Assembly: GCF_900961225.1 (NCBI RefSeq)
Contig: NZ_CAAHFN010000055.1
Coordinates: 16,744-80,743 of the forward strand
Reading direction: 5' to 3'
From: Modicisalibacter radicis
GTDB lineage: Bacteria; Pseudomonadota; Gammaproteobacteria; Pseudomonadales; Halomonadaceae
Length of the DNA stretch: 64,000 nt
Part shown: in pieces, positions 42,226-61,356 of the stretch
How positions within the stretch are numbered: position 1 is the stretch's first letter
Layout: each line of letters starts with the position of its first letter
Made by a program: the position numbers and the translations under genes
Notes under the pieces: generated by a model
Told to the model about the DNA's origin: nothing
Databases searched by the model: none
The model's input: the letters and a program-made list of their open reading frames with translations, nothing else

Positions 42226-43419
42226 TTACTTAACGATCTTGGCGACGACACCGGCGCCGACGGTACGACCGCCTTCACGAACCGCGAAGCGCAGGCCGTC
42301 TTCCATGGCGATCGGCGCGATCAGGGTGACGGTCATCTGAACGTTGTCACCCGGCATGACCATCTCGACGCCTTCCGGCAGCTCGCAGGTACCGGTCACA
42401 TCAGTGGTCCGGAAGTAGAACTGCGGACGATAGCCCTTGAAGAACGGCGTATGGCGACCGCCCTCTTCCTTGGACAGCACGTAGACTTCGGCTTCGAAGA
42501 CGGTGTGCGGGTTGATGGTGCCCGGCTTGGCCAGAACCTGGCCACGCTCGACGTCGTCACGCTTGGTGCCGCGCAGCAGTGCACCGATGTTCTCGCCGGC
42601 ACGACCTTCGTCGAGCAGCTTGCGGAACATCTCGACACCGGTGACGGTGGTCTTGACGGTGTCCTTGAGGCCGACGATCTCGACTTCCTCGCCGCTCTTG
42701 ACGATACCGCGCTCGACACGACCGGTTACCACGGTGCCGCGACCCGAGATCGAGAACACGTCCTCGATCGGCATCAGGAACGGCTGGTCGATGGCACGCT
42801 CCGGCTCCGGGATGTACTCGTCGAGCGACTTGATCAGGTTGGCAACGGCGGTGGTGCCCATGCCGTTGTCGTCCTTGCCGTCGAGGGCCATCAGTGCAGA
42901 GCCGATGATGATCGGCGTGTCGTCGCCCGGGAAGTCGTACTCGCTCAGGAGTTCGCGGACTTCCATCTCGACCAGCTCGAGCAGCTCTTCGTCGTCGACC
43001 ATGTCGGCCTTGTTCAGGAACACGACGATGTACGGAACGCCGACCTGACGCGACAGCAGGATGTGCTCGCGGGTTTGCGGCATCGGGCCGTCAGCGGCGC
43101 TGCAGACCAGGATTGCGCCATCCATCTGCGCGGCACCAGTGATCATGTTCTTGACGTAGTCGGCGTGCCCCGGGCAGTCGACGTGCGCGTAGTGACGCGT
43201 CTCGGACTGGTACTCGACGTGGGCGGTCGAAATGGTGATACCGCGCTCACGCTCTTCGGGAGCGTTGTCGATACTGTCGAAGGCGCGCCAGTCGCCACCG
43301 AACACCTCGGCGGAAACGCGAGTGAGAGCCGCAGTCAGCGTGGTCTTGCCGTGGTCGACGTGACCGATGGTGCCGACGTTGATATGCGGTTTGGAACGCT
43401 CAAATTTTTCCTTAGCCAC
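42226..43419 (-). CDS. tuf: Elongation factor Tu
   Basis: 397 residues. GTPase that delivers aminoacyl-tRNA. G1 GHVDHGKTT near residue 18, G3 DCPGHADY near 81, G4 NKADM near 136, then two beta-barrel domains. 29 bases after fusA. It is the only tuf in the window: the second copy usually found beside tRNA-Trp/secE is missing. Confidence 0.99.
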   Translation of the reverse strand: MAKEKFERSKPHINVGTIGHVDHGKTTLTAALTRVSAEVFGGDWRAFDSIDNAPEERERGITISTAHVEYQSETRHYAHVDCPGHADYVKNMITGAAQMDGAILVCSAADGPMPQTREHILLSRQVGVPYIVVFLNKADMVDDEELLELVEMEVRELLSEYDFPGDDTPIIIGSALMALDGKDDNGMGTTAVANLIKSLDEYIPEPERAIDQPFLMPIEDVFSISGRGTVVTGRVERGIVKSGEEVEIVGLKDTVKTTVTGVEMFRKLLDEGRAGENIGALLRGTKRDDVERGQVLAKPGTINPHTVFEAEVYVLSKEEGGRHTPFFKGYRPQFYFRTTDVTGTCELPEGVEMVMPGDNVQMTVTLIAPIAMEDGLRFAVREGGRTVGAGVVAKIVK

Positions 43420-43448
43420 TGCTATAACCTCTTTACGTTAGCTAACGG

Positions 43449-45569
43449 TTAACCGTTCTGGTTGATGACGGCTTCAACGACGCTGGACGGCGCCTCTTCG
43501 TAATCCGCAAACTCCATGGTGTAGCTTGCGCGGCCCTGGGTCTGAGAACGCAGATCGGTCGCGTAACCGAACATCTCAGCCAACGGAACCGTGGCGCGGA
43601 TGACCTTGCCCATAGAGGAGTCATCCATGCCTTGTACAAGGCCACGACGGCGGTTCAGGTCGCCCATGACATCACCCATGAAATCCTCGGGGGTCACGAC
43701 CTCGACCTTCATCACCGGCTCCAGCAGGACGGCCTTGGCCTTGCGAGCCCCTTCCTTGACCGCCATCGAAGAGGCGATCTTGAACGCGGTCTCGTTGGAG
43801 TCCACGTCATGGTAGGAACCATCGAACAGCGTAACCTTGACGTCTATCATCGGGTAACCCGCGATGACACCGTTCTGCAGCTGCTCATAGGCCCCTTTCT
43901 CGACGGCCGGCACGTATTCCTTGGGAACCACACCGCCGACGATCTCGGACGCGAACTTGAAGGACATATCCTCGTCCTCGCCCTTGTCTTCGGCCGTCAA
44001 CGGCTCGATACGCAGATGCACGTGACCGTACTGACCGCGACCTCCCGACTGACGAACGAACTTGCCTTCCTGCTCGACCGACTGACGAATGGTCTCGCGA
44101 TAGGCCACCTGCGGCTTGCCGATGTTGGCCTCGACCTTGAACTCGCGACGCATGCGGTCGACGAGGATGTCGAGATGCAACTCACCCATGCCGGAGATGA
44201 TGGTCTGACCGGTTTCTTCGTCGGTCTGGACACGGAACGACGGGTCCTCCTGGGCCAGCTTGCCCAGCGCGACGCCCATCTTCTCCTGGTCGGCCTTGGA
44301 CTTCGGCTCGACGGCCACCGAGATGACCGGGTCCGGGAACTCCATACGCTCGAGGATGATCTTGTCGTTCAGGTCGCACAGGGTATCACCGGTAGTGACG
44401 TCCTTGAGACCGATACACGCGGCGATATCACCGGCGTAGACTTCCTTGATCTCCTCGCGGGAGTTGGAGTGCATCTGCACGATACGGCCGACACGCTCCT
44501 TCTTCGACTTCACGGAGTTGAAGATGCTGTCGCCGGACTTCAGCACACCCGAGTAGACACGAATGAAGGTCAGCGTGCCGACGAACGGGTCAGTGGCGAT
44601 CTTGAAGGCCAGGGCCGAAAACGGCGCATTGTCGTCCGCTTCACGCGTGGCGATGGTGCCGTCCTTGTCGTCCAGCTCACCCTCGATGGCCTTGACCTCG
44701 GTGGGTGACGGCATGTACTCGATGACGCCATCGAGAACCGCCTGAACGCCCTTGTTCTTGAACGCCGAACCACAGGTAACCAGGACGATTTCGTTATCCA
44801 GCGTGCGACGACGCAGCCCGGCCTTGATCTCGGCGATGGTCAGCTCTCCGCCTTCGAGGTACTTCTCGGTCAATTCCTCGGACGCCTCGGCAGCGGCCTC
44901 GACCATTTCCTCGCGATACTTCTCGGCGGTTTCCTGAAGATCGGCCGGGATGTCGACCAGCTCGTAGTTCATGCCGTGGTTGGCTTCGTCCCAGAGAATC
45001 GCCTTCATCTCGATCAGGTCGACGACGCCCTTGAATTCGTCTTCCGAGCCCCAGTTGATCTGGATCGGCACGGCGTTGGCGCCCAGGCGACTCTTCAACT
45101 GGTCGACGACCATGAAGAAGTCGGCACCGGCACGGTCCATCTTGTTGACGAACACCATGCGCGGAACTTCGTACTTGTTGGCCTGACGCCAGACGGTCTC
45201 GGTCTGCGGCTGAACACCGGAGCTGCCGCACAGCACGACGACGGCACCGTCGAGCACGCGCAGGGAACGTTCGACCTCAATGGTGAAGTCGACGTGTCCC
45301 GGGGTGTCGATGATGTTGATGCGATGCTCATCGAACTGCTTGCTCATGCCCTGCCAGAAACAGGTGGTCGCCGCAGAGGTGATCGTGATGCCACGCTCCT
45401 GCTCCTGCTCCATCCAGTCCATGGTGGCAGCGCCCTCATGGACCTCGCCAACCTTGTGAGAAAGGCCGGTATAGAACAGGACACGCTCGGTAGTGGTGGT
45501 CTTCCCGGCGTCGACGTGGGCCACGATACCGATATTGCGGTAACGCTTAAGTGGTGTCTTACGTGCCAC
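43449..45569 (-). CDS. fusA: Elongation factor G
   Basis: 706 residues. Translocation GTPase with G1 [10 protein letters not shown] near residue 17, DTPGHVDF near 88 and NKMDRAGA near 142, followed by domains II-V. It lies between rpsG (18 bases upstream) and tuf in the str operon. Length and motifs are those of canonical EF-G, not the spare EF-G2. Confidence 0.99.
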   Translation of the reverse strand: MARKTPLKRYRNIGIVAHVDAGKTTTTERVLFYTGLSHKVGEVHEGAATMDWMEQEQERGITITSAATTCFWQGMSKQFDEHRINIIDTPGHVDFTIEVERSLRVLDGAVVVLCGSSGVQPQTETVWRQANKYEVPRMVFVNKMDRAGADFFMVVDQLKSRLGANAVPIQINWGSEDEFKGVVDLIEMKAILWDEANHGMNYELVDIPADLQETAEKYREEMVEAAAEASEELTEKYLEGGELTIAEIKAGLRRRTLDNEIVLVTCGSAFKNKGVQAVLDGVIEYMPSPTEVKAIEGELDDKDGTIATREADDNAPFSALAFKIATDPFVGTLTFIRVYSGVLKSGDSIFNSVKSKKERVGRIVQMHSNSREEIKEVYAGDIAACIGLKDVTTGDTLCDLNDKIILERMEFPDPVISVAVEPKSKADQEKMGVALGKLAQEDPSFRVQTDEETGQTIISGMGELHLDILVDRMRREFKVEANIGKPQVAYRETIRQSVEQEGKFVRQSGGRGQYGHVHLRIEPLTAEDKGEDEDMSFKFASEIVGGVVPKEYVPAVEKGAYEQLQNGVIAGYPMIDVKVTLFDGSYHDVDSNETAFKIASSMAVKEGARKAKAVLLEPVMKVEVVTPEDFMGDVMGDLNRRRGLVQGMDDSSMGKVIRATVPLAEMFGYATDLRSQTQGRASYTMEFADYEEAPSSVVEAVINQNG

Positions 45570-45587
45570 GATGGGACTCCCGTTGAT

Positions 45588-46058
45588 TTAGAAGCGGTAG
45601 TGAGAGAAGGCCTTGTTGGCTTCTGCCATGCGATGCACGTCTTCACGCTTCTTCACGGCAGAGCCCTTGCCTTCGGCGGCGTCCAGCATTTCACCGGCCA
45701 GACGCTGCACCATGGTCTTCTCACCACGGCTGCGGGCGGCGTCGACCAGCCAGCGCATGGCCAGCGCCTGACGCCGCGAGGGACGTACTTCCACGGGCAC
45801 TTGATAAGTCGCACCACCGACGCGGCGCGACTTGACCTCGACCATCGGCTGGATCGCTTCCAGCGCCTTGTCGAAGATTTCCAGCGGCGCATCTTTACCG
45901 CGCTCGGCAACCCGGTCCAGCGCACCGTAGACGATACGCTCAGCTACAGATTTCTTGCCGCCGTACATCAAGTGGTTCATGAACTTGGCCAGGCGCTCGC
46001 TTCCGAATTTGGGATCCGGGAGAATCTCGCGCTTAGCGGCAACTCTTCTTCTAGGCAT
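45588..46058 (-). CDS. rpsG: 30S ribosomal protein S7
   Basis: 156 residues opening [20 protein letters not shown], with IKCPWK-like region replaced by [20 protein letters not shown] by sense. Organiser of the 30S head; in E. coli it represses the str operon by binding the rpsL–rpsG gap. That gap is 144 bases here and could hold such a site. Confidence 0.98.
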   Translation of the reverse strand: MPRRRVAAKREILPDPKFGSERLAKFMNHLMYGGKKSVAERIVYGALDRVAERGKDAPLEIFDKALEAIQPMVEVKSRRVGGATYQVPVEVRPSRRQALAMRWLVDAARSRGEKTMVQRLAGEMLDAAEGKGSAVKKREDVHRMAEANKAFSHYRF

Positions 46059-46202
46059 GATAAGCCCTCAATTGAAGGGTCCTTCAGGTAAACCCGAGAC
46101 TCACGCTCCGGCCGGGTGGCCTCCGGCGTCGCTCGACCTTACTCTTATCTGACCGTTGTTACGCTTGAAATAGTTACGTTGACAGCCTGTCGCCCGCTAC
46201 CG

Positions 46203-46577
46203 TCAGGTCTTGGGACGCTTGGTGCCGTACTTGGAACGGCCCTGCCGGCGATTCTGCACGCCCGAGGTATCGAGAGCGCCGCGCACGGTGTGATAACGCA
46301 CACCCGGCAAGTCCTTCACACGGCCGCCACGGATCAGGACCACAGAGTGTTCCTGGAGATTGTGGCCTTCACCGCCGATATAGGAGGTGACTTCGTAGCC
46401 GTTGGTCAGGCGAACACGGCACACCTTACGCAGTGCTGAGTTCGGCTTCTTCGGCGTGGTGGTGTAGACGCGGGTGCAGACCCCGCGGCGCTGTGGGCAG
46501 GCCTCAAGCGCCGGCACGTCGCTCTTGGCGGCCTGGCGCTTGCGCGGCTTGCGCACGAGCTGGTTGATCGTTGCCAT
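46203..46577 (-). CDS. rpsL: 30S ribosomal protein S12
   Basis: 124 residues from ATG 46577 ([13 protein letters not shown]). Decoding-centre protein. The streptomycin-target regions [13 protein letters not shown] (Lys43 area) and [13 protein letters not shown] (Lys88 area) are wild type. First gene of the str operon, with its promoter at 46655-46684. Confidence 0.99.
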   Translation of the reverse strand: MATINQLVRKPRKRQAAKSDVPALEACPQRRGVCTRVYTTTPKKPNSALRKVCRVRLTNGYEVTSYIGGEGHNLQEHSVVLIRGGRVKDLPGVRYHTVRGALDTSGVQNRRQGRSKYGTKRPKT

Positions 46578-46654
46578 ATCTGTAGCTGTCTCCAATGGTT
46601 GCCTTGCCCTAATAGCAAGCGCGGGCGTACCCACCCCACTATTAAAGGCTGGGC

Positions 46655-46684
46655 ATTCTAAAGTCTCGCCACGAGCGGCGTCAA
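46655..46684 (-). promoter_or_regulatory. str operon (rpsL) sigma-70 promoter
   Basis: Minus strand: TTGACG (46679-46684), 18 bases, TAGAAT (46655-46660). The -35 directly abuts the rpoC terminator hairpin. Confidence 0.75.
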
Positions 46685-46708
46685 GGCCGACACCGCAAGG
46701 TGCCGGCC
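46685..46708 (-). terminator. Hairpin terminator after rpoC
   Basis: GGCCGACACC (46685-46694) pairs with GGTGCCGGCC (46699-46708), ten base pairs with one wobble. The minus-strand tail TTGACG is a poor U tract and doubles as the -35 element of the rpsL promoter, so termination may be partial. Confidence 0.65.
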
Positions 46709-46724
46709 CCTCCCGCGCAATGCC

Positions 46725-50942
<4,218 letters not shown>

Positions 50943-51026
50943 GGGGTCGCTCCGTTGCGGAGTTGTCATGAGCGGGGCCCGACTCTAGCGGGGCCCCGCG
51001 GACCGTCATTGTTCAGCGTCGGGCGT

Positions 51027-55103
<4,077 letters not shown>

Positions 55104-55273
55104 CTGTATTCCCCAGCTTGTTCACCATGGGTGACCGATGCGTGGTCGGCGCCGCCTGCCGGGGCGACCCCGTCAGGCGCTGACGGCAAGCCCCCGGAGG
55201 AGGCTCGCCGTCGGAATTCGCTTAGCGACTTATCGGCCGTTTTAGCTACACGATAGGACGCTAGTAACAACAG

Positions 55274-55307
55274 AAAAAGGCCGGCAGCGGGTGTCCCGCC
55301 ACCAGCC
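55274..55307 (-). terminator. Attenuator-like terminator between rplL and rpoB
   Basis: A 13-base-pair stem including three wobble pairs (55279-55291 with 55295-55307, loop TGT), followed on the minus strand by TTTTTC. The arrangement matches the partial terminator that lowers rpoBC expression relative to L7/L12 in E. coli. The remaining 170 bases of the gap before rpoB show no ORF or clear promoter. Confidence 0.8.
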
Positions 55308-55348
55308 AGGGAAGCTTACGCAGCGCGTAAAGCCTCGGAGCGCAAGGG

Positions 55349-55723
55349 TTACTTGAGCTCCACAGACGCGCCGGCTTCTTCCAGCTTCTTCTTGGCTTCT
55401 TCAGCGTCGTCCTTGGACATCGCTTCCTTGATGGTCGCCGGAGCGCCGTCGACGGCACCCTTGGCTTCCTTCAGGCCAAGACCGGTGATCTCGCGAACCA
55501 CCTTGATGACGTTGACCTTCTTGTCGCCGGCCGCAGTCAGCACCAGGTCGAACTCGGTCTGCTCTTCTTCGGCGGCGGCTTCGCCACCACCACCCGGGCC
55601 AGCGACGACGGCTGCCGCGGCGGACACGCCGAACTTCTCTTCCATCGCCTCGATCAGCTCGGCGACTTCCATCACGGACATGTCGGCGACGGCGTTGATG
55701 ATGTCTTCTTTGGTCAGTGCCAT
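55349..55723 (-). CDS. rplL: 50S ribosomal protein L7/L12
   Basis: 124 residues: N-terminal dimerisation helix region, Ala/Gly-rich hinge (about 37-55), C-terminal factor-binding domain with [20 protein letters not shown]. Four copies form the stalk on L10. 90 bases after rplJ. Confidence 0.98.
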   Translation of the reverse strand: MALTKEDIINAVADMSVMEVAELIEAMEEKFGVSAAAAVVAGPGGGGEAAAEEEQTEFDLVLTAAGDKKVNVIKVVREITGLGLKEAKGAVDGAPATIKEAMSKDDAEEAKKKLEEAGASVELK

Positions 55724-55813
55724 GTTTGCTTTCCTAAACTTTGCGGAGCGCCCCGTAACGGGTTCGGCGCTCGATAACGGGAACTACGATTCGAGCTGCG
55801 TGAAGCAGGCGCC

Positions 55814-56317
55814 TCAAGCGGCCTGTTCCTGCTTCTGGTCACGCAGCGCAGCGAGGGTACGCACGAGCTTGCCGGCAGAAGCTTCCTTCATGACGGACAT
55901 CAGCTTGGCGATTGCCTCATCGCGTGTCGGCAGCGTTGCCAGACGGTCGAGATCGGCGGCCGGGATGAACTCACCCTCGTAGGCCAGCGCCTTGACTTCG
56001 AAGTCCGACTGATTCTTGGCAAACTCCTTGAACAGGCGGGCGGCGGCGCCCGGATGATCATAGGAGAAAGCCAGCATGGTCGGACCGACGAACGTCTCGT
56101 TCAGACACTCCCAGTGAGTGCCCGACAGCGCACGGCGTGCCAGCGTGTTGCGGACAACACGGATCTGCACGCCATTCTCGCGAGCCTGCTTGCGCAATAC
56201 GGTCATTGCGCCCACATCGACGCCGCGAGAGTCGGCGACTACAACGGAGAGAGCGTCCTTCGCTGCCTCACTGACCTCAGCAACAATCGCTTTCTTGCCT
56301 TCGAGACCTAGTGGCAC
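55814..56317 (-). CDS. rplJ: 50S ribosomal protein L10
   Basis: 167 residues from a GTG at 56317. An earlier in-frame GTG at 56326 directly abuts the AAGGAG ribosome site and so is unlikely to be used; the second lies eight bases from it and gives the family N-terminus ([17 protein letters not shown]). L10 carries the L7/L12 stalk and with it represses its own mRNA in E. coli. The leader upstream is long and structured. Confidence 0.96.
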   Translation of the reverse strand: MPLGLEGKKAIVAEVSEAAKDALSVVVADSRGVDVGAMTVLRKQARENGVQIRVVRNTLARRALSGTHWECLNETFVGPTMLAFSYDHPGAAARLFKEFAKNQSDFEVKALAYEGEFIPAADLDRLATLPTRDEAIAKLMSVMKEASAGKLVRTLAALRDQKQEQAA

Positions 56318-56570
56318 AGTGTTCACTCCTTCGTGCCGGGGCGCTTCCGAAAAAGCCTGCCCCGGTGGTTACCTTCTCGATCCGCCTTGACCAGGCGGAT
56401 CGCGGAATGATGGTGCTCACCAGCGAACTGGCGGGTGCACCATCTGCGCAGGCGACCCTGAGGCCATTAAGTCACCCGACATCGGTGACGCCTGCGGTCT
56501 TTGACGGCGCCCCGCCAGCGCTGCGCTGACAGCGCACGGGGACCGCAAAGTTACTGCCTGGTACGACACG
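56318..56570 (-). promoter_or_regulatory. Structured rplJ leader, probable L10–L12 control region
   Basis: A 253-base non-coding gap. It contains a nine-base-pair hairpin (56379-56387 with 56393-56401) and a larger stem (56409-56416 with 56437-56444) enclosing an inner CCAG/CTGG pair. In E. coli the L10(L12)4 complex binds a leader here. No convincing promoter was found. Confidence 0.5.
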
Positions 56571-57263
56571 TCAGATATACGTTGAGTGATCGACGGTCAG
56601 ACCCGGGCCCATGGTGGTGGACAGGGTCATTTTCTTGAAATAGACGCCTTTCGAGGTGCTCGGCTTGAGACGCTTGAGGTCGTTGACCAGCGCGTCGAGG
56701 TTGCCACGGATGGCGTCGGCCGAGAAATCCACCTTGCCCAGCGTGGAATGGATGATGCCGTTCTTGTCGGTACGGAAACGCACCTGACCGGCCTTGGCAT
56801 TCTTGACCGCGGTCGCCACGTCGGGCGTCACGGTGCCCACCTTGGGGTTGGGCATCAGGCCTCGCGGACCGAGGATCTGGCCCAGCTGGCCGACCACGCG
56901 CATCGCATCGGGAGAGGCGATGACCACGTCGAAGTCCAGGTTGCCCTTCTTGACCTGCTCGGCAAGATCGTCCATGCCGACGATATCGGCACCGGCTTCC
57001 TTGGCCGCTTCCTCGTTGGCACCCTGGGTAAAGACGGCAACGCGCACGTCCTTGCCGGTACCATTGGGCATGACGGTCGCGCCACGCACCACCTGGTCGG
57101 ATTTACGCGGATCGACGCCCAGATTGATGGCGACGTCGAGCGACTCCTTGAAGTTGACCTTGGACAGCTCGGAAAGCAGTGCCACGGCCTCGTCGACGGA
57201 GTAGACCTTGGAGGCATCGACCTTTTCGCGGAACAGCTGCGCGCGCTTGGACAGTTTAGCCAT
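56571..57263 (-). CDS. rplA: 50S ribosomal protein L1
   Basis: 230 residues, [19 protein letters not shown] opening, and the signature [15 protein letters not shown] near residue 130. L1 forms the mobile stalk at the E site and represses its own operon in E. coli. Two bases after rplK. Confidence 0.98.
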   Translation of the reverse strand: MAKLSKRAQLFREKVDASKVYSVDEAVALLSELSKVNFKESLDVAINLGVDPRKSDQVVRGATVMPNGTGKDVRVAVFTQGANEEAAKEAGADIVGMDDLAEQVKKGNLDFDVVIASPDAMRVVGQLGQILGPRGLMPNPKVGTVTPDVATAVKNAKAGQVRFRTDKNGIIHSTLGKVDFSADAIRGNLDALVNDLKRLKPSTSKGVYFKKMTLSTTMGPGLTVDHSTYI

Positions 57264-57265
57264 GA

Positions 57266-57697
57266 TCAGAGACCCTCCACGTTGAGGCCCATGCTACGGG
57301 CGCTGCCGGCGATGGTGCGCACGGCGGCGTCGAGATCGCCGGCCGTCATGTCCGGCTCCTTGGTCTTGGCGATCTCCTCGAGCTGTTCACGAGTCACGGT
57401 GCCGACCTTGCTCTTGTTCGGCTCGCCCGACCCGGACTTGATGCCGGCCGCTTTCTTGAGCAGCACGGCAGCCGGCGGCGTCTTGGTGACGAACGTGAAG
57501 CTGCGGTCGGAGTAGACGGTGATCACGACCGGCGTCGGCAGACCCGGCTCGATATCCTGCGTCTCGGCGTTGAAGGCCTTGCAGAACTCCATGATGTTCA
57601 CGCCGTGCTGACCCAGCGCGGGGCCCACGGGGGGACTCGGGTTGGCCTTGCCCGCTGCAACCTGCAGCTTGATGTAGGCCTGGACTTTCTTAGCCAT
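57266..57697 (-). CDS. rplK: 50S ribosomal protein L11
   Basis: 143 residues with [20 protein letters not shown] near the start. Binds the GTPase-associated centre and is needed for RelA activation and thiostrepton binding. 89 bases after nusG. Confidence 0.98.
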   Translation of the reverse strand: MAKKVQAYIKLQVAAGKANPSPPVGPALGQHGVNIMEFCKAFNAETQDIEPGLPTPVVITVYSDRSFTFVTKTPPAAVLLKKAAGIKSGSGEPNKSKVGTVTREQLEEIAKTKEPDMTAGDLDAAVRTIAGSARSMGLNVEGL

Positions 57698-57786
57698 GAT
57701 GAACTCCAGTTGGGTAGTAGCGCCTTGCGGCTCCCCGGGTTAACGAGCCGCCGCGGCGGCCCGACGAAATAGTCTCCGGAAAGACG

Positions 57787-58320
57787 TCAGTCCTTCTCGA
57801 CCTGAGCGAATTCGAGCTCCACCGGCGTCGAACGGCCGAAGATCAGCACGCTGACATGCAGGCGGCTCTTCTCGTAGTTGACTTCCTCGACCACCCCGTT
57901 GAAGTCGGCGAAGGGGCCATCGACGACACGCACCGCCTCGCCCGGCTCGAACAGCGTCTTGGGCCGCGGCTTGTCGGTACCATCCTGGACCCGACGCAGG
58001 ATGCCGTCGGCTTCCTTCTGGGTGATCGGCGCCGGTTTTTCCGGCGTGCCGCCAATGAATCCCATCACCCGCGGGGTCTCATTGACCAGGTGCCAGGTCT
58101 GGTCGTTCATTTCCATCTCGACCAGCACGTAGCCGGGATAGAACTTGCGCTCGCTCTTGCGCCGCTTGCCGTCACGCATCTCGACGACTTCTTCGGTCGG
58201 CACCAGGATCTCGCCGAACTGATCCTCCATGCCATAAAGCTTCACGCGCTCGATGAGCGAGCGCATGACATGCTTCTCGAAACCGGAGTAGGCGTGTACG
58301 ACGTACCAACGCTTGGACAT
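57787..58320 (-). CDS. nusG: Transcription elongation/antitermination factor NusG
   Basis: 177 residues. NGN domain (1-115; [24 protein letters not shown]) binds RNA polymerase; KOW domain (about 125-177; [19 protein letters not shown] by sense) binds Rho or S10. Eight bases after secE, the usual pair. Confidence 0.99.
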   Translation of the reverse strand: MSKRWYVVHAYSGFEKHVMRSLIERVKLYGMEDQFGEILVPTEEVVEMRDGKRRKSERKFYPGYVLVEMEMNDQTWHLVNETPRVMGFIGGTPEKPAPITQKEADGILRRVQDGTDKPRPKTLFEPGEAVRVVDGPFADFNGVVEEVNYEKSRLHVSVLIFGRSTPVELEFAQVEKD

Positions 58321-58328
58321 GGAATCTC

Positions 58329-58697
58329 CTAACCGATGATGCCGGACATGGCCCAGCCCAACAGGGTGTCAATCAGCCACAGCATCAACCCCACCAGCAG
58401 CACGGCGACCAGCACGATGATGGTCGTCTGCACGGTCTCCTGGCGCGTGGGCCAGACGACACGCTGGATCTCCTTGCGCGAGCTGCGCGCCAATTCGATG
58501 AGATCCCGCCCCTTGGCGGTGGTCAGTGCCACGGCGGCGGCGGCGAGCCCCAGGGCCACCACGCCCAGCACGCGGTACAGCATGGCCTGATCGGCGAAGT
58601 AACTGTTGCCAACCACGGCCAGTGCGGCGAGGATGACGGCTGCCGTCCACTTGAGACCGTCGTGGCGCGACTTCTGCACCTCGGCGTTTTGCTTCAT
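58329..58697 (-). CDS. secE: Preprotein translocase subunit SecE
   Basis: 122 residues from ATG 58697 (GAGGAG ten bases upstream); the open frame runs further up but enters tRNA-Trp. Three membrane segments, the gammaproteobacterial long form, with the conserved amphipathic helix and [14 protein letters not shown] before the last segment. It clamps SecY. Confidence 0.97.
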   Translation of the reverse strand: MKQNAEVQKSRHDGLKWTAAVILAALAVVGNSYFADQAMLYRVLGVVALGLAAAAVALTTAKGRDLIELARSSRKEIQRVVWPTRQETVQTTIIVLVAVLLVGLMLWLIDTLLGWAMSGIIG

Positions 58698-58770
58698 GAC
58701 GATGGAACTCCTCAAGGCACAGCAAGCGAAAAGACGGAAGTATATGGAATAACGCCAGCCTGGGGAAGAC

Positions 58771-58846
<76 letters not shown>

Positions 58847-58899
58847 GCATTCTGAACGCGTAATTGCCTATTGCAGGCAGTTACGCTACAGCGGGCAGA

Positions 58900-58928
58900 A
58901 TGATACCCGACACATCCTGCCCTGACAA
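58900..58928 (-). promoter_or_regulatory. Promoter of tRNA-Trp–secE–nusG
   Basis: Minus strand: TTGTCA (58923-58928), 17 bases, TATCAT (58900-58905), about 54 bases before tRNA-Trp and just after the terminator at 58958-58985. Confidence 0.75.
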
Positions 58929-58957
58929 CCCTTTCCACCCAATCGCGGCAGAAAGAC

Positions 58958-58985
58958 AAAAAGGCGAGCTTGCGCTCGCCTTTTT
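58958..58985. terminator. Terminator after the Tyr–Gly–Thr tRNA operon
   Basis: AAAAAGGCGAGC at 58958-58969 and GCTCGCCTTTTT at 58974-58985 form a symmetric stem with loop TTGC. It ends the tRNA operon at the point where tufB is usually found. Confidence 0.9.
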
Positions 58986-58991
58986 GCAATG

Positions 58992-59066
58992 TGGAGCTCA
59001 TGGACGGATTTGAACCGTCGACCTCACCCTTACCAAGGGTGTGCTCTACCCCTGAGCTACATGAGC
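58992..59066 (-). tRNA. tRNA-Thr (GGT)
   Basis: 75 bases with encoded CCA. Acceptor GCTCATG/CATGAGC, anticodon loop TTGGTAA (anticodon GGT). Third gene of the Tyr–Gly–Thr operon. Confidence 0.97.
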
Positions 59067-59102
59067 AAACTGCTTCAACAATTGCTACACCAGCACAACA
59101 AC

Positions 59103-59176
<74 letters not shown>

Positions 59177-59224
59177 CTGCCCACTCTGTGCTGTCGACAC
59201 ACCACCATGCATCGACATGAATAC

Positions 59225-59308
<84 letters not shown>

Positions 59309-59321
59309 AGCGTGGCGGCTA

Positions 59322-59349
59322 ATTTTACCGCCTGGGGCGCAGCTGTCAA
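59322..59349 (-). promoter_or_regulatory. Promoter of the Tyr–Gly–Thr tRNA operon
   Basis: Minus strand: perfect TTGACA (59344-59349), 16 bases, TAAAAT (59322-59327), then a GC-rich start region. The 45 bases before the -35 (59350-59395) are AT-rich with runs of A and T, consistent with an UP element. The rest of the coaX–tRNA gap is featureless. Confidence 0.88.
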
Positions 59350-59451
59350 GCCTCTGTTTTACAAAACTTTGTCCTGCAAAATTCTGTCTTTACAGCCACT
59401 TGAACCGCCGGCGGACCCTCAGGCCCTGCCCCCAGAACGCCGCGCATTGTG

Positions 59452-60291
59452 TCAAAGCAGCATCGACAATGCAAGGCTTGCACGCAGCTTTTCCAGCGCC
59501 GCCGGGCTCGGCACCCGCGGTGCACCGGATAATCGGCCGGCACGCTCGGCGGCGGTCAGCGGGAAACTCGCCTCGAGCCCGGCATAGACCATGTCGGGCC
59601 AGAGCGCATGGGGCACCCGCAAGCCCCGCGAAACGACCCGGGCGTCCCCGCCGGTCACCAACAGCGGCAGGGCCACGCCCTCCCGATCGCAGACCTCGCT
59701 GTAGATGCGATTCACGGCACTGACAGCGGCCATGAAGATGCCGTGATTGACTGCCGCCGCAGTGTTTCTCCCCGGCAGCAGCAGACTGTCGGCCTCGCTG
59801 TCGGGATCGATCGCCACGTTGCGCGTGCCCAACTTGAGGCTGTCCTTCATCAAGCGCAACCCGGGCACGATATAGCCCCCCAGGTGACGCCCTCCGGGCA
59901 GCACGAAGTCGATGGTGATCGCACTGCCGCAATCGACCGTGCAACAACCTCCGGTCAGATGATAGCCGGCCAGCGCCCCCATCCAGCGATCGACGCCCAG
60001 CCGCTCCGGCTCTTCATAGCCGCAGCTGACGCCCAGCGCCTCGCTGGTCGAGTGCGCCACGTGCACGACGCCGACCCGGCGCCGCAGCAGCTTCACGGTT
60101 TCCTCGAGCACCGCACGACGGGCGACACTGGAGATGCGTACGGTGCTCACCACATCGAGGTCGGGGATGTCGGCGCCCGGTCGCCACTCCTCGCGGGTCC
60201 AGACGCCCCCGCGGGAGCGGATCTCGCTGCTGGCGACATCCTTCAACCGCCACTTCGAAAGCGTGTTGCCGATATCCAGGTCGAGGATCAT
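59452..60291 (-). CDS. coaX: Type III pantothenate kinase CoaX
   Basis: 279 residues. First step of coenzyme A synthesis by the feedback-insensitive type III enzyme, which needs a monovalent cation. Acetate-kinase fold motifs: DIGNT near residue 6, GVDRWMGALAG near 100, DCGSAITID near 119 and VTGGDA near 213. It overlaps birA by four bases, the common birA–coaX pair. Confidence 0.96.
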   Translation of the reverse strand: MILDLDIGNTLSKWRLKDVASSEIRSRGGVWTREEWRPGADIPDLDVVSTVRISSVARRAVLEETVKLLRRRVGVVHVAHSTSEALGVSCGYEEPERLGVDRWMGALAGYHLTGGCCTVDCGSAITIDFVLPGGRHLGGYIVPGLRLMKDSLKLGTRNVAIDPDSEADSLLLPGRNTAAAVNHGIFMAAVSAVNRIYSEVCDREGVALPLLVTGGDARVVSRGLRVPHALWPDMVYAGLEASFPLTAAERAGRLSGAPRVPSPAALEKLRASLALSMLL

Positions 60292-61277
60292 GAGTGGCTC
60301 CGCACGCTGATTTCGCCACCCGCCAGACGCTCCCGATGGCCCTCACGTAGCACACAGAGGTTCCCGGCGGCATCGACCCCCTCGGCAACGGCGGCATAGC
60401 GTGCCTGGCCATGGATCACGTCGACCGTCCGCCCGGCATGAGCATGACGCTGGTTCCAGGCCTCCTGCCAGGCGGCGAAGCCCTCCTGCTCGAAGTCGAC
60501 CAGCATTCGCAGCAGGCCATCCAGCAACTCGGCGGCCAGGGCATTGCGGGTTATGCCCGACGCCTGGTCGGCGACTGCCGCGACCGGCTGGTCGAGGCGC
60601 TCGCGCACCGCATCCGGCAGAAACACGTTGAGACCGATGCCCACGACGACCTCGCAGGGGCCCTGGGCGTCGCCGCTGACTTCGAGCAGGATCCCCGCCA
60701 GCTTGTACAGCGCGCCATCCTGATCGAGCAGTACGTCATTGGGCCACTTGAGCGCCACATCCAGGCCGTGCCGCTCGAGCACCCGGGCCAGTACCACGCC
60801 GACCGCCAGGCTGAGACCCTCGAGCGCCGTCGCGCCGCCTTCGAATCGCCAGCCGATCGACAGCAGCAGACCACGACCCCAGGGGCTGGCCCAGGCACGC
60901 CCTCGCCGACCGCGCCCGGCGCTCTGGCTTTCCGCCAGGCAGACCTCGGCATGCCCGGCGCCCTGGAGAAACCGTTCGCGCAGGAACTGGTTGGTCGAGG
61001 GCAGCGCCTCCTCGATGAACAGGCGCACCAGGTGGCGTCGCGAGTCACGCGGCAGGTCGGCGATGATCGCTTGACCATCGAGCAGCTCGAGCGGGCGTGC
61101 CAGCCGGTAGCCGCGCCCCTTGACCGCTTCGAGCGGGATATCCAGCGCCTCCAGCTTCTTGAGCTGTTTCCAGATCGCGGTCCGCGACACCCCGAGCCGT
61201 AGGCCCAGCTGTTCGCCGGAGTGGTAATTTCCATCGCCCAGCAAGCGGATCAGATCACCGATGGTCATGCGCATCAT
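60288..61277 (-). CDS. birA: Biotin–protein ligase and biotin-operon repressor BirA
   Basis: 329 residues from ATG 61277; in-frame ATGs at 61274 and 61268 are equally possible and none has a strong ribosome site. N-terminal winged helix (about 10-65; SGEQLGLRLGVSRTAIWKQL by sense), central ligase with SAGRGRRGRAW and LKWPNDVLL, small C-terminal SH3-like domain. It joins biotin to acetyl-CoA carboxylase carrier protein and, with its DNA-binding domain, can repress bio genes. Confidence 0.95.
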   Translation of the reverse strand: MMRMTIGDLIRLLGDGNYHSGEQLGLRLGVSRTAIWKQLKKLEALDIPLEAVKGRGYRLARPLELLDGQAIIADLPRDSRRHLVRLFIEEALPSTNQFLRERFLQGAGHAEVCLAESQSAGRGRRGRAWASPWGRGLLLSIGWRFEGGATALEGLSLAVGVVLARVLERHGLDVALKWPNDVLLDQDGALYKLAGILLEVSGDAQGPCEVVVGIGLNVFLPDAVRERLDQPVAAVADQASGITRNALAAELLDGLLRMLVDFEQEGFAAWQEAWNQRHAHAGRTVDVIHGQARYAAVAEGVDAAGNLCVLREGHRERLAGGEISVRSHS

Positions 61278-61356
61278 CCGTCGGGAAAACCGCCATTTTA
61301 GCGGAAGGCACTCACCCGCGGGAACGGCAACGGCTAAAGTGGCAGATTCGGGGCGC

